Shown here: positions 1 through 7,101 of the stretch, in pieces
Layout: every line of letters starts with the position of its first letter
Numbering within the stretch: the stretch's first letter is position 1
Assembly: GCA_964623885.1 (NCBI GenBank)
Contig: CAZUVM010000015.1
Coordinates: forward strand, 1 to 23,832
DNA: 23,832 nucleotides
Reading direction: 5' to 3'
DNA from: CAZUVM01 sp964623885
GTDB lineage: Bacteria > Verrucomicrobiota > Verrucomicrobiia > Limisphaerales > UBA8199
Program-made: the position numbers and the translations under genes
Notes under the pieces: model-generated
Told to the model about the DNA's origin: nothing
The model's database searches: none
The model's input: the letters and a program-made list of their open reading frames with translations, nothing else

Positions 1-275
1 CTGCCCACGACCCATTTCTTTTCGTTGATGAGATTTGAAGAATCAGCTTTGACCTCGCGCATCAGATCCGACAACGCCATGACTGGGCGCAGACCGATCA
101 GGAGGTGAGTGTGATCCGGCATGCAGTGAATGGCCAACAGCTTGTGCCCCTGCTGAGTGATGATGCCAGTGATGTACTTGTGTAACTCTTCCTTGTGGTC
201 CTTGGCTATGAGGTTTTGCCGTCCCTGAGGTGAGAAGACAACTTGGATGTAAAGTTGGCTATAGGTGTTGGCCAT
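1..275 (-). CDS. IS200-like Y1 transposase (RAYT-type), 3' end cut by window edge
   Basis: The ATG at 275 opens 91 codons that run off the window. The translation starts MANTYSQLYIQVVF and contains MPDHTHLLIG around residues 52-61; His55 and His57 form the HUH metal site of Y1 transposases of the IS200/IS605 and REP-associated (RAYT) type. The catalytic tyrosine would lie beyond the window. Such enzymes cut and join single-stranded DNA at short hairpins. The start lies about 50 bp from the nested palindromes at 327-500, the arrangement expected for a RAYT and its REP-like targets, which is why RAYT is preferred over a free IS200. The visible part has no frameshift. Whether the C terminus is complete cannot be judged. 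Confidence 0.85.
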   Translation of the reverse strand, partial: MANTYSQLYIQVVFSPQGRQNLIAKDHKEELHKYITGIITQQGHKLLAIHCMPDHTHLLIGLRPVMALSDLMREVKADSSNLINEKKWVVG

Positions 276-326
276 AAGGGTTTTGCTTCTTCTGGTTTGA
301 GTTGTCTTGGGAAGATACTGAAGCCC

Positions 327-500
327 AGCCCCGCTAGGGGCTGGATGTTTATAGTCGTCAGCGAGCGAGAATGGTGGCAAGCCCTGTAGGGGCGTAATCT
401 GAGAGCGAGCGCGGATCGGTGTCGTACACATTACGCCCCTACAGGGCTTGGGCTCTTTTTCAGGGTCCAGTACTATAAACATTGCGCCCCTAACGGGGCT
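327..500. repeat. Nested inverted-repeat (REP/BIME-like) element
   Basis: The outer arms, 327-355 and 472-500, are 29-nt inverted copies with four mismatches. Each begins with its own small palindrome (agcccc..ggggc). The inner arms, 378-398 and 430-450, are a perfect 21-nt inverted repeat around a 31-nt centre, and each holds gccc..gggc. The single strand could fold as four small hairpins or one long cruciform. It lies between the stop of the ABC ATPase gene and the transposase start, so it may be a REP-type target of that transposase and may also limit read-through from the operon. Confidence 0.8.
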
Positions 501-550
501 ATTGCCCCGAACACAATTCATGCCTTTGCTACTGGATTGCGGTCTGCTCT

Positions 551-1450
551 TCATACTTTCACTCCCGGCGGCGCCGCCGATTCGTCCTCGAGCCGCCTGA
601 GTAGCGTCTGACAAAAATTGATGAACCACGGTTTGCGGCGGATTTCTTCCGGAGGTTCAGCGGGTCGCGGCACTTTCAATACCTCGACCAATCGTCCTGG
701 ATTGGCCGCCATTAGAAACACCCTGTCCCCGAGGTAGACGGCTTCCTCGACGGAGTGTGTCACCAGGAAAACAGTTTCCTCTTTCTCATTCCAGAGTTGT
801 ATCAGCAGTTCCTGCATGCGCAGGCGAATGCCCGGATCCAACGCGCCAAACGGCTCATCCATCAGTAGAATGCGCGGCTGCAGAATCAGCGTGGCCGCGA
901 TCGCAACGCGTTGCTGCATCCCACCCGATAATTCCGATGGGTATTTCCGCTCACAACCCTCAAGGCCCACTTTCTTTATCCATTCCCGCGCCCGGTCTCG
1001 GCGTTCCGAGCGCCTAACGCCGCGCAGCTTCAGCCCAAAGGCTACGTTGTCGACGACTGTTAAATGCGGCAATAAAGAGTATTTCTGATCCACCAGGCCG
1101 CGATCCGGGCCTGCTTCCTGGACTGGTTTGCCGAAAACATCGACCTGCCCAGCCGAAGGGGGAAAGTGTGGTTTCAAGCCTGCGATTAAACGCAGTAAGG
1201 TGGATTTGCCGCAGCCAGAGGGTCCCACGATTGTCACGAGTTCTCCGACATTGGGCAGATCCTCAACGGTGAAGGAGAGATCGTGCAGGGCCACCCTGGC
1301 ATCGGGTCCGTTGCCAAAGCGCTTGGTTACGTTTTTGAAGACAACAACGTCCGGACGGGCCGCAGGTTTGGTCTCTTTTTCTGATGCGGGCGCAGCGGGC
1401 TTTGCCTGGCCCGCGGATTGATCGTGGGGTATAGGGGTGGTTTCAGACAT
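551..1450 (-). CDS. ABC transporter ATPase, NitT/TauT (SsuB/TauB-like) type
   Basis: This 299-aa protein is the nucleotide-binding subunit of an importer and would energise uptake from the cytoplasmic face. Motifs in order: Walker A GPSGCGKST at 76-84, Q-loop Gln122, signature LSGGMQQ at 174-180, Walker B ILLMDEP at 194-200, D-loop GALD and switch His232. The order and spacing fit the nitrate/taurine/sulfonate subfamily. The first 33 residues form a Pro/Ala/Lys-rich tail before the usual start of the fold. The ATG lies 3 nt after the permease stop, so the two are almost certainly co-translated. It is the last gene of the minus-strand set that begins with the VWA gene. The substrate cannot be told from the ATPase. 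Confidence 0.93.
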   Translation of the reverse strand: MSETTPIPHDQSAGQAKPAAPASEKETKPAARPDVVVFKNVTKRFGNGPDARVALHDLSFTVEDLPNVGELVTIVGPSGCGKSTLLRLIAGLKPHFPPSAGQVDVFGKPVQEAGPDRGLVDQKYSLLPHLTVVDNVAFGLKLRGVRRSERRDRAREWIKKVGLEGCERKYPSELSGGMQQRVAIAATLILQPRILLMDEPFGALDPGIRLRMQELLIQLWNEKEETVFLVTHSVEEAVYLGDRVFLMAANPGRLVEVLKVPRPAEPPEEIRRKPWFINFCQTLLRRLEDESAAPPGVKV

Positions 1451-1453
1451 AAC

Positions 1454-2323
1454 TTATTCGCGCCTGCGGTATGGAAAGAGCAATTCGCCTCCTATTTTCC
1501 AAACCCGGTCGCATGCGATGGCGATCAGAACAATAATGATGATGATGGCAAAGATGGACCCGGTCTGGCTTCGCCGATTCGACACCTCGATCAATCCGCC
1601 CAGACCGTACTCCGGTAACACAAGGATCTCCGCCATGATGATCCAACCCCAACCGACACCGTACACACCGCGCATATGGTCCCAGATATTGGCTTGCGCC
1701 ACCGGGAATAAGACATGGCGAACGAGTTGCCATTGGGAGGCACCTTTGGTGACGGCGACATCCAGGAACGCAGTGGGCACGTCCGCGATGTCTTTAATGA
1801 CCAGCGGCAGCAGGGCCACAAAACAAGCGATGAAAAGAAATCCGATTTTCTGTGCTTCACCCAATCCGAACCAGGTCATGCTGAGAGGAATGAAGACAAC
1901 AATGGGGACATAGGCACCCGCCAGCGAGAGCGGTCGGAAAAAGGCGGCAATGGGCGGAAACGTGGCCATGTAGACGCCCAAAGGCAACGCCACAAGTGCG
2001 GCCAGGCAGAACCCGGCCGTGACGCGCAACCACGAGTACAAAGCGCTGCGGACCAGACCTTGTTGAAAATGCAACGGGCTGAACGCCTTGAGGACTTCCA
2101 TTGGGCTGGGCAGGATCAGCGGTTGAACCAGTCGCTCGCCGGGCGCTCCTCTCGTGATCGCCCACCAAATTCCGATAATCAGAGCAACAAAGAGCGTGGT
2201 AAGAGCGACCGCTTTGGTGTAGGGCAGGTCCGAATTAACCCGCAGCCGCGCCAGCCGCACTACTGCCGTCAGCACACCGACGAACACGACTGCGAAGAGC
2301 AGGAATCTGAAGAACTCGAGCAT
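1454..2323 (-). CDS. ABC transporter permease, NitT/TauT (SsuC/TauC-like) type
   Basis: A 289-aa membrane protein with about seven hydrophobic segments: one near residues 3-25, one at 40-58, then the usual BPD_transp_1 core. The cytoplasmic EAA loop that docks onto the ATPase is visible as DVAVTKGASQWQLVRHVLFP followed by the conserved C-terminal segments. The additional N-terminal helix is slightly more than the roughly 250-aa family norm. It follows the substrate-binding gene by 181 nt; that gap contains the hairpin repeat at 2430-2456. It is 3 nt from the ATPase gene. No clear Shine-Dalgarno is seen before the ATG at 2323, but the next in-frame starts would cut the first helix. Confidence 0.92.
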   Translation of the reverse strand: MLEFFRFLLFAVVFVGVLTAVVRLARLRVNSDLPYTKAVALTTLFVALIIGIWWAITRGAPGERLVQPLILPSPMEVLKAFSPLHFQQGLVRSALYSWLRVTAGFCLAALVALPLGVYMATFPPIAAFFRPLSLAGAYVPIVVFIPLSMTWFGLGEAQKIGFLFIACFVALLPLVIKDIADVPTAFLDVAVTKGASQWQLVRHVLFPVAQANIWDHMRGVYGVGWGWIIMAEILVLPEYGLGGLIEVSNRRSQTGSIFAIIIIIVLIAIACDRVWKIGGELLFPYRRRE

Positions 2324-2429
2324 ATTGGTTGTTCAAAGGATGCGTTTCAAAATGCGCTCGCTACTTCGAGTGTGCCGCCCCGTTTTCCTTGCGCCTGGTC
2401 ATCAAGTTTGCCAAGGCATCGCTGTGGTT

Positions 2430-2456
2430 CCCCTCTCCTCCTTCGGAGGAGAGGGG
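2430..2456. repeat. CCTCTCC-type dispersed hairpin, copy 1
   Basis: A perfect 12-bp stem (cccctctcctcc / ggaggagagggg) with a 3-nt loop, in the 181-nt gap between the substrate-binding and permease genes. Near-identical hairpins sit at 12607-12635 and 23032-23058. No T-run follows, so it is a dispersed repeat rather than a textbook terminator, though it could attenuate expression of the downstream permease and ATPase genes. Confidence 0.75.
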
Positions 2457-2504
2457 TTGGGGGGGCGGCCTTTCAAAGCGGCTAAACCCACATTCCGCTC
2501 CGAT

Positions 2505-4244
2505 TCAGCTCCCTGACTCGAGCGGGAACACTTTAACCTCGACGCGGCGGTTCTTTTTGTTGTTTTCGGGGTTGCTGTTGTCGGTGCAGCCGGGCAGCGG
2601 ATTATCCCAACCGTTGCCGACGACTTTGAATTTGTTCGGATCGAAGTTGTACTTATCCATAATGGCCTTGCGGACGGAATCCGCGCGATCATAGGAGAGC
2701 TGGCGGACCAGATCGGGCGGGACAATGCCGCGTTTGCTCGCGTCAGTGTTGCCTTCGATGATGATGTAGGCATTACCAAATTTTCCCGCTAGTTTCCCAA
2801 TTTCCTCCAGAGTCGCGGGAATCGTATTGTCGTAATTACTGTCAATTTGGGATTTGTTCGGCTCGAACGAAATCATGACTGCCTTGGTCAGCACCGTGCC
2901 GGTGCCCGCTTCAGGACTAAGCTTGAGCAATGCGTCCGGCTTGAACGTAGGTTGGGAAAGGTCGCGCACGTCCTTGTATTGATCCGCCAGCGATTGCAGG
3001 ATCGTCATGGATTTCACCTTGCTGGCCGGCACGGTCGACGGGATGGTTCCCAGAGATTTGTAAATCGTCGACGCGCTATTCCAAACCACCTCAAAATTTG
3101 CCGGGTTGAAGGGGTCCAGGAAGAACTTTGAGTTTTCGCGGTAATTCGTCAGGTGGGCATCGCCTTCGACGATGCCTCCATCGCTGCCAATCATCTTGCC
3201 GCAGTCTTCTTCGGGCAGCTTAAAGGCCATGGCAAGCGCGCGCGCCGCATTCTTCGGGTCCTTGCGCACGGACTCCATACCGTCGAAAATGCCCTGAACC
3301 AGGCCGGAGACCACCTGTTTGTGGTCGTTATAAAAGTCGTTGCGAACGGCCCAGACGTCAGCAATCAGGTGATTGGCGGTGCCGGTGGTCACCACGAGAC
3401 GTGTGCTGCCCTTTAGATTATCGGTGATGTTGTAAATGTCAGGGGACCAGCCGACGAAGGCGTCGAAACTTTTATCCTGCAAAAAGATTTTTGCCGCTGA
3501 AGGCGCATCCGCCGCCCACTTGAAATCGATATCGTTCGGATCGATGCCGGCATCAATCAGCAGCGACATGATTAGGTAATGGCTCGGCGAATTCTGTGCC
3601 AGGATAACCTTCTTGCGGTGACCACCCGTGGCGCGGAAATCGTTGATGGTGCGAATTTCACCTCTGGCCACGATGCCGTCGCCGCCCGCCGAAAAATCGA
3701 TCTGCTGGCAAACGACCGGGACCGTGCGCGAGTCCTTCACCAACTCCGGCGCAAACAAGGCAATCATGTCGAGTGTGCCCCAGAGAATATGGCTCTGGCC
3801 GCTGGCAAACAGATCGCGCGCTTTGACCGGATCATCAACGATGCTCAACCGCACGTAAAAGCCGTATTTCTTGGCAAACACACTTTGATCGTTTGGCTCC
3901 AGTCCGGCGTTGGCGACGATGATCGGCGCCCATCCAGGCCAGACGTTTATTGGGAATTCAACAATCGGCTTGCCGTCTTTCATCGGCTTGGCGTAATCGC
4001 TTACCCCGGTGACAGCCGGGATCCCTGAGCGATCTACCATTGTTGCCGCGTTCGTTCCGATCAGCAGCGGGATATCGGCAGGCGCTTTTTTAAGGTCGGC
4101 CAGTTCCTGTTTGACCTGGGCCACGTTTACCGTGTGCGTTTCCGGCCGGATCTGCGGCGCGATCTTGTCCCACCAGCGGTAAACGCCGAAACCAACCACT
4201 CCCAGAAGGAGGATGGTTAAAACAATTTTGCCTCTCGTAGTCAT
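2505..4244 (-). CDS. Membrane-anchored substrate-binding protein fused to an OmpA-like peptidoglycan-binding domain
   Basis: This 579-aa protein has an N-terminal signal-anchor (residues 6-24), a NMT1/THI5-like periplasmic binding domain over about residues 55-440 (VNVWPGW-like start seen as INVWPGWAPIIVANAG; IDAGIDPNDID; DAFVGWSPD), and an OmpA/MotB-like C-terminal domain from about 456. The latter shows ISFEPNKSQID, IEGNTD, QLSYDRADSV (515-524) and NKKNRRVEV (562-570), the core of the peptidoglycan-binding fold. Binding proteins of this class normally stop at about 330-400 residues without such a tail. It lies between the pspA-like and permease genes, so it is probably the ligand receptor of this importer, held between inner membrane and cell wall. 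The ligand is unknown; nitrate, sulfonate and thiamine-precursor binders all share the fold. Confidence 0.88.
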   Translation of the reverse strand: MTTRGKIVLTILLLGVVGFGVYRWWDKIAPQIRPETHTVNVAQVKQELADLKKAPADIPLLIGTNAATMVDRSGIPAVTGVSDYAKPMKDGKPIVEFPINVWPGWAPIIVANAGLEPNDQSVFAKKYGFYVRLSIVDDPVKARDLFASGQSHILWGTLDMIALFAPELVKDSRTVPVVCQQIDFSAGGDGIVARGEIRTINDFRATGGHRKKVILAQNSPSHYLIMSLLIDAGIDPNDIDFKWAADAPSAAKIFLQDKSFDAFVGWSPDIYNITDNLKGSTRLVVTTGTANHLIADVWAVRNDFYNDHKQVVSGLVQGIFDGMESVRKDPKNAARALAMAFKLPEEDCGKMIGSDGGIVEGDAHLTNYRENSKFFLDPFNPANFEVVWNSASTIYKSLGTIPSTVPASKVKSMTILQSLADQYKDVRDLSQPTFKPDALLKLSPEAGTGTVLTKAVMISFEPNKSQIDSNYDNTIPATLEEIGKLAGKFGNAYIIIEGNTDASKRGIVPPDLVRQLSYDRADSVRKAIMDKYNFDPNKFKVVGNGWDNPLPGCTDNSNPENNKKNRRVEVKVFPLESGS

Positions 4245-4248
4245 AATA

Positions 4249-4284
4249 GGATTGGATTAATGGATTACTGGATTGATGGATTTG
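4249..4284. repeat. Octamer array (AATCCA core) between pspA-like and SBP genes
   Basis: On the minus strand this reads as about four copies of an 8-nt unit, xxAATCCA or xTAATCCA, filling nearly all of the 46-nt gap between the pspA-like stop and the SBP start. Related units recur on the other side of the pspA-like gene at 5083-5222. The period of 8 with an invariant ATCCA core is clear by eye. The role is unknown: a protein-binding array or a simple-sequence expansion are both possible. Confidence 0.65.
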
Positions 4285-4290
4285 GCCCGC

Positions 4291-5055
4291 TCACTTTTCC
4301 GCAATTTTCTGCCGCTCGGGTTGTGCCGGCGCCGGCTGCGCGGGGGCGGTGGCAGCGACTTCGGGTTGCACCATACCCATTTTCTTTTTGTATTCCTGGA
4401 AAAGCATTGCGCCACGCGCTTTGCGGGCTTCCTGTTGGCGGGTGATTCCGGAACCCATTTCCTTCGCCAAGTCGAGCGTGGCGCGCATCTGGCCTTCACC
4501 CGACGCAGCGGATTGCCGCAGTTGCTGCATCGATTGGCCCATTTCACCGCCCATCATGCCCTGCAATTCGCTGATGGAGCTCTTCATCATGCCGGCCAGG
4601 TTCTCGAGTGAGTGGCCGATGGCGACTTTTGCTTTCACTGCCTCGAATTCCCGCTGGAACCGTTGTATCTCGCGCAGGCTCTCCGCTATGATTTCGGTGT
4701 TCTGCTTATAGAGCGCTTCGAGATTATCGGCTTGCGCCTGATTCTCTTTGAGGTCGGATTCCATAGTCGCCAACTCTTCGGCATAGTGCGCGCCGTTAGC
4801 ATCGTCATTGGCGGCAGCAGCGGCCTGAAGCAAACCCTGCAGCTCTTCACGCTGCCGTTGCTGGCGCTTGATCTGATCGCGCAACAGGGCGATCTGCCCG
4901 GCAAGCTGGCCGTTGGCGTAGTGCGCTTTGTCGGCTTTCGCTTTCGAGTCGCGGATGCCGCGTTCGACTACCGCTTGATTAATCGCGTCCGTCTCGGTGG
5001 CTTTTTCCGCCGCGAGACCCAGCCAGATAAACAGCCGTTTGATTGCTCGGAACAT
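4291..5055 (-). CDS. PspA/IM30 (Vipp1)-like coiled-coil membrane-stress protein
   Basis: This 254-aa protein begins with an amphipathic stretch (MFRAIKRLFIWLGLAAEKA) followed by a long Gln/Glu/Lys/Ala-rich helical region at roughly 25-165, the layout of PspA/IM30, which assembles on the inner face of the cytoplasmic membrane and counters proton leakage. The ending differs from E. coli PspA (222 aa): a Met/Gly/Ser-rich segment around 160-200 and an Ala/Pro/Gln-rich tail over the last 25 residues. Neighbours are a VWA protein upstream and an OmpA-tailed binding protein with ABC permease and ATPase downstream, so here it is tied to a transporter rather than to pspBC. Both flanks carry octamer repeats. 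No transmembrane helix is present. The family assignment rests on pattern, not on a search. Confidence 0.82.
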   Translation of the reverse strand: MFRAIKRLFIWLGLAAEKATETDAINQAVVERGIRDSKAKADKAHYANGQLAGQIALLRDQIKRQQRQREELQGLLQAAAAANDDANGAHYAEELATMESDLKENQAQADNLEALYKQNTEIIAESLREIQRFQREFEAVKAKVAIGHSLENLAGMMKSSISELQGMMGGEMGQSMQQLRQSAASGEGQMRATLDLAKEMGSGITRQQEARKARGAMLFQEYKKKMGMVQPEVAATAPAQPAPAQPERQKIAEK

Positions 5056-5082
5056 AGTGTTGTTGTGTGTTAAGGGTGAATT

Positions 5083-5222
5083 ACTGGAGTAATGGATGAA
5101 TGGAGTAATGGATTTGTGGATAAATGAAGCGCCGGGATGATGTTAATGGGTGTTGCATTGGCTGGTAACTGTTGTCTGACGTGTTGCGCCTTTTCATAAA
5201 TCCAATAATCCATAAATCCATT
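5083..5222. repeat. Opposed octamer arrays forming an inverted repeat upstream of the pspA-like gene
   Basis: On the minus strand 5083-5123 reads as about five 8-nt units of the form xxATCCAx or xACTCCAx. At 5192-5222 similar units (TAAATCCA, ATAATCCA) run on the plus strand. The two arrays face each other, so 5107-5121 and 5208-5222 form a 15-nt inverted repeat with one mismatch, 86 nt apart. The right arm reaches the first base of the VWA stop codon. A hairpin here could separate expression of the VWA gene from the genes after it. Confidence 0.6.
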
Positions 5223-5938
5223 CACTTCGCTCTAGGGGGTTCTTCCTCTTCGAGCAGGATTTTGCGCTGCAGAATAAACTCCAGTTGTGAGTTAAGTTCC
5301 TTTTCATTGCTCGCGCCGACAACCGTGGCTCCTGCCCTTTTGACTCCGCTAAATTGTTGGGCGTCCACGTCGAAAGCAACGAAATGGACCGAGAGCGTGT
5401 TTTGCTGATCGTGCGCGCGCTTTTGAAGCTTCGGCAAAACGGCTTCGGGCGCCGGGCCGGCCGTGTTCATGCCGTCGGTGATAATCAGCACGTGTTTGCG
5501 CGGCAACGGCGACTCAAGCACCACGCGGCTGGCCGAAGCCAGTGCGTTTCCCAACGGGGTATTGCCGTGAGGATTGGAGAAATGCCCCGCAAAGTTCTGC
5601 AATGCTGCGGGATCGAATGGTCCAAATTTCACTGCTTGCCGGGCTTGGTCCCCGGCAAAGATGAACAGCCCGGTGTCAATCTTCCGCGTTCCCGCAGCGG
5701 TGTTGGTGGCGAACGTCTGAATTTGCCTGGTGATCGCCACGAGCGCCCGGTTGGCAATCAGATATTTGGGCGTGGGACGGCCGGCAGCATCAGGCACGGG
5801 GTCGCGCATGCTTCCGGATGTATCATAAACAATCGCCAACGCCACGCCCTGATCGTCAGCGGCATTGAGGCTGGCGGCTCCCGGCCCTACCGCTGCGGCC
5901 AGAACCGCCAGTGCAGCCAATGCTGGAGTGAGTTTCAT
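5222..5938 (-). CDS. Secreted von Willebrand factor A (VWA) domain protein
   Basis: The reading frame is open up to an ATG at 6004, but the ATG at 5938 is preferred because it opens directly into a signal peptide (MKLTPALAALAVLAAAVGPG, cut near AASLNA). The mature part of the 238-aa protein is one VWA domain with a complete metal-ion-dependent adhesion site: DTSGS at 39-43, Thr127 in GNTPLG, and Asp155 in IITDG. It ends with an acidic EEEE stretch. VWA domains bind protein partners through a Mg2+ ion. As the first gene of the set it may link the periplasmic OmpA-tailed receptor to something else. There is no good Shine-Dalgarno at 5938: an AGGAG lies 23 nt upstream, too far. Confidence 0.85.
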   Translation of the reverse strand: MKLTPALAALAVLAAAVGPGAASLNAADDQGVALAIVYDTSGSMRDPVPDAAGRPTPKYLIANRALVAITRQIQTFATNTAAGTRKIDTGLFIFAGDQARQAVKFGPFDPAALQNFAGHFSNPHGNTPLGNALASASRVVLESPLPRKHVLIITDGMNTAGPAPEAVLPKLQKRAHDQQNTLSVHFVAFDVDAQQFSGVKRAGATVVGASNEKELNSQLEFILQRKILLEEEEPPRAK

Positions 5939-6195
5939 TTTAAATCGCCAACAGACACTTACTCCTAACCGCACCTGACTTCTTTTGCTTAGCAAGTGGC
6001 TCATATGGTGTTTGGTTTCAGCAAAGCCGCTTGATCCTGCTGAAAACTTAGGAAAACTGGCTCCTTTGCCAAGTTTATTCCATTACAAAAGACTTCCGGT
6101 TTTCCAACCTCCCGTGGCCTTGAATGGCGTCAAGCTTTGGGGCGAATAATGTACTAACCTAGTTTGTTTTGAATTCCCCGTAATGGCAGCGTAGA

Positions 6196-6293
6196 AAATA
6201 AATGTGCGGTAAGCCGTGCACACGATTGGTGAAACCGACAACTGCGGTCAGTTAAACTCGCCATATCGAAAGCTTACCGCACACTTCTTATTT
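6196..6293. repeat. Inverted repeat with 12-nt perfect core
   Basis: The core arms tgtgcggtaagc (6203-6214) and gcttaccgcaca (6272-6283) are perfect complements 57 nt apart. Outside them aaataa and ttattt extend the pairing with a small bulge. A transcript would form a stem of about 18 bp. It may be part of a small structured RNA or the edge of an inserted element. It is not followed by a T-run. Confidence 0.55.
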
Positions 6294-6358
6294 AGTGGTT
6301 TTGGGGGTCCCAGTCAACCGCCAGTGAAATACAAAAACCCCGTCTTTGGCCCTGGTAG

Positions 6359-6411
6359 CCGTCAATGGACAATAAATTGTGAACTGTGTGTCAGTAAGCC
6401 GACATTGACGG
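6359..6411. repeat. Short inverted repeat, 9-nt arms
   Basis: The arms ccgtcaatg (6359-6367) and cattgacgg (6403-6411) are perfect complements with a 35-nt loop. It is the second stem in the same non-coding stretch. Weak on its own; noted because it lies close to the larger repeat at 6196-6293. Confidence 0.4.
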
Positions 6412-6719
6412 TTTGGTCGTTCAGAAGTATTACAGAAATACGATGTGCGACGGGCACCCCGTTCCGCAGGTCAGCTTGGCCGTTCCTTCAATGGCAGTCT
6501 TCGCCAAACTGTAAAGCCCGACGCACATTTTCATTTTCAGCCCCGGCAACCAAAGTCGCAACAAAAAGATACTCAAACGTTATTCCAATAGTTTTCACCA
6601 TAAAACCTTTTGTCCTTCAACCCGTAGCAGCATCGATTCACCATTGCCGGAAGCGACCGGTTAATAACTCCCGCCACATTTACGCTTGATCCCCATTGCG
6701 GTGGGGGCACGATGCGAAC

Positions 6720-6857
6720 ATGAAAAGCAATTGGAAGAAGATTAAGCACCGGCTTTTGATTTCAAAATCGAAGCACGATGCAGGGGAAAAGAAACGGGGT
6801 GTTCAGTCTTTGCGGAGAAACCTTGCCACGGCTGCACGGAACAGGAACGCAAGCTAA
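6720..6857 (+). CDS. Possible small basic peptide (45 aa), unrecognised
   Basis: An ATG at 6720 opens 45 codons rich in Lys and Arg (MKSNWKKIKHRLLISKSKHD at the start, RRNLATAARNRNAS at the end), ending 28 nt before the next frame at 6886. No Cys and no hydrophobic segment. Its direction and its position before the membrane-protein frame would fit a small leading gene, but there is no clear Shine-Dalgarno and no known family is recognised. It could equally be chance. Confidence 0.25.
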   Translation: MKSNWKKIKHRLLISKSKHDAGEKKRGVQSLRRNLATAARNRNAS

Positions 6858-6885
6858 CAAAACCCCGAAGCGAACAAGTTAAGAT

Positions 6886-7101
6886 ATGCCGCTCATCGAC
6901 GATCCGAGAATTCCAACCATTGGCAAGCCGTCATGGGTCCAGACAGCGTACAGAAAGCTGACGGCCCAAGAACGGCAAGGTGTCATAGTCGGCTCGTGTG
7001 GGCTTTTTGGCACCATGCTGGTAATAATGGCAACCAGCGTCGTTCAATGTTCTAGGGTCTCGGGGGAAAATTCGGTTTTGAAAACCCAAAACTTTTTTTG
7101 A
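6886..7101 (+). CDS. N-terminal membrane-anchor part of a split protein (71 aa)
   Basis: This frame encodes a short Pro-containing cytoplasmic head, then one hydrophobic helix at about residues 33-52 (VIVGSCGLFGTMLVIMATSV), then a short polar stretch, and stops at a TGA immediately after a T7 run (7093-7099). The next frame begins within the same run and continues for 239 codons without a membrane segment of its own. The two together make a sensible single-pass protein with a large exported domain. Adding one T, or a -1 slip on the T run, would join them. As written it is the truncated anchor. Confidence 0.6.
   Translation: MPLIDDPRIPTIGKPSWVQTAYRKLTAQERQGVIVGSCGLFGTMLVIMATSVVQCSRVSGENSVLKTQNFF

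Larger units (their letters stand above)
5939..6719. other. Long AT-richer stretch without a convincing gene
   Basis: This 780-nt stretch separates the minus-strand VWA operon from the plus-strand genes at 6720-7817, and must hold both promoters. By eye it is more AT-rich than its surroundings. It contains two inverted repeats, described separately. The longest open frame (GTG at 6216 to 6689, plus) has no recognisable domain and a composition typical of non-coding translation. A minus-strand 34-codon frame at 6430-6534 (Cys-containing CGTGC near its end) is the only peptide that looks faintly protein-like. No clear sigma-70 or sigma-54 promoter could be assigned. Confidence 0.5.

Noticed and set aside
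1715..2485. 256-codon plus-strand open frame opposite the permease
   Set aside because: Antisense to a clear ABC permease; translation dominated by Arg, Gln, Asp without hydrophobic pattern or motif.
6055..6075. TGGC-AAAGGA-GCCA on the minus strand as a possible sigma-54 promoter of the VWA/PspA operon
   Set aside because: The GC of the -12 element (TTGCW) is missing, so it does not fit the sigma-54 consensus even though E. coli psp genes use it.
6430..6534. 34-codon minus-strand frame with a CGTGC motif
   Set aside because: The peptide looks faintly protein-like, but it is too short to support without homologues or a ribosome site.
6216..6689. 157-codon plus-strand frame with GTG start
   Set aside because: No recognisable domain, irregular composition, passes through two inverted repeats, no ribosome site. 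Treated as non-coding.
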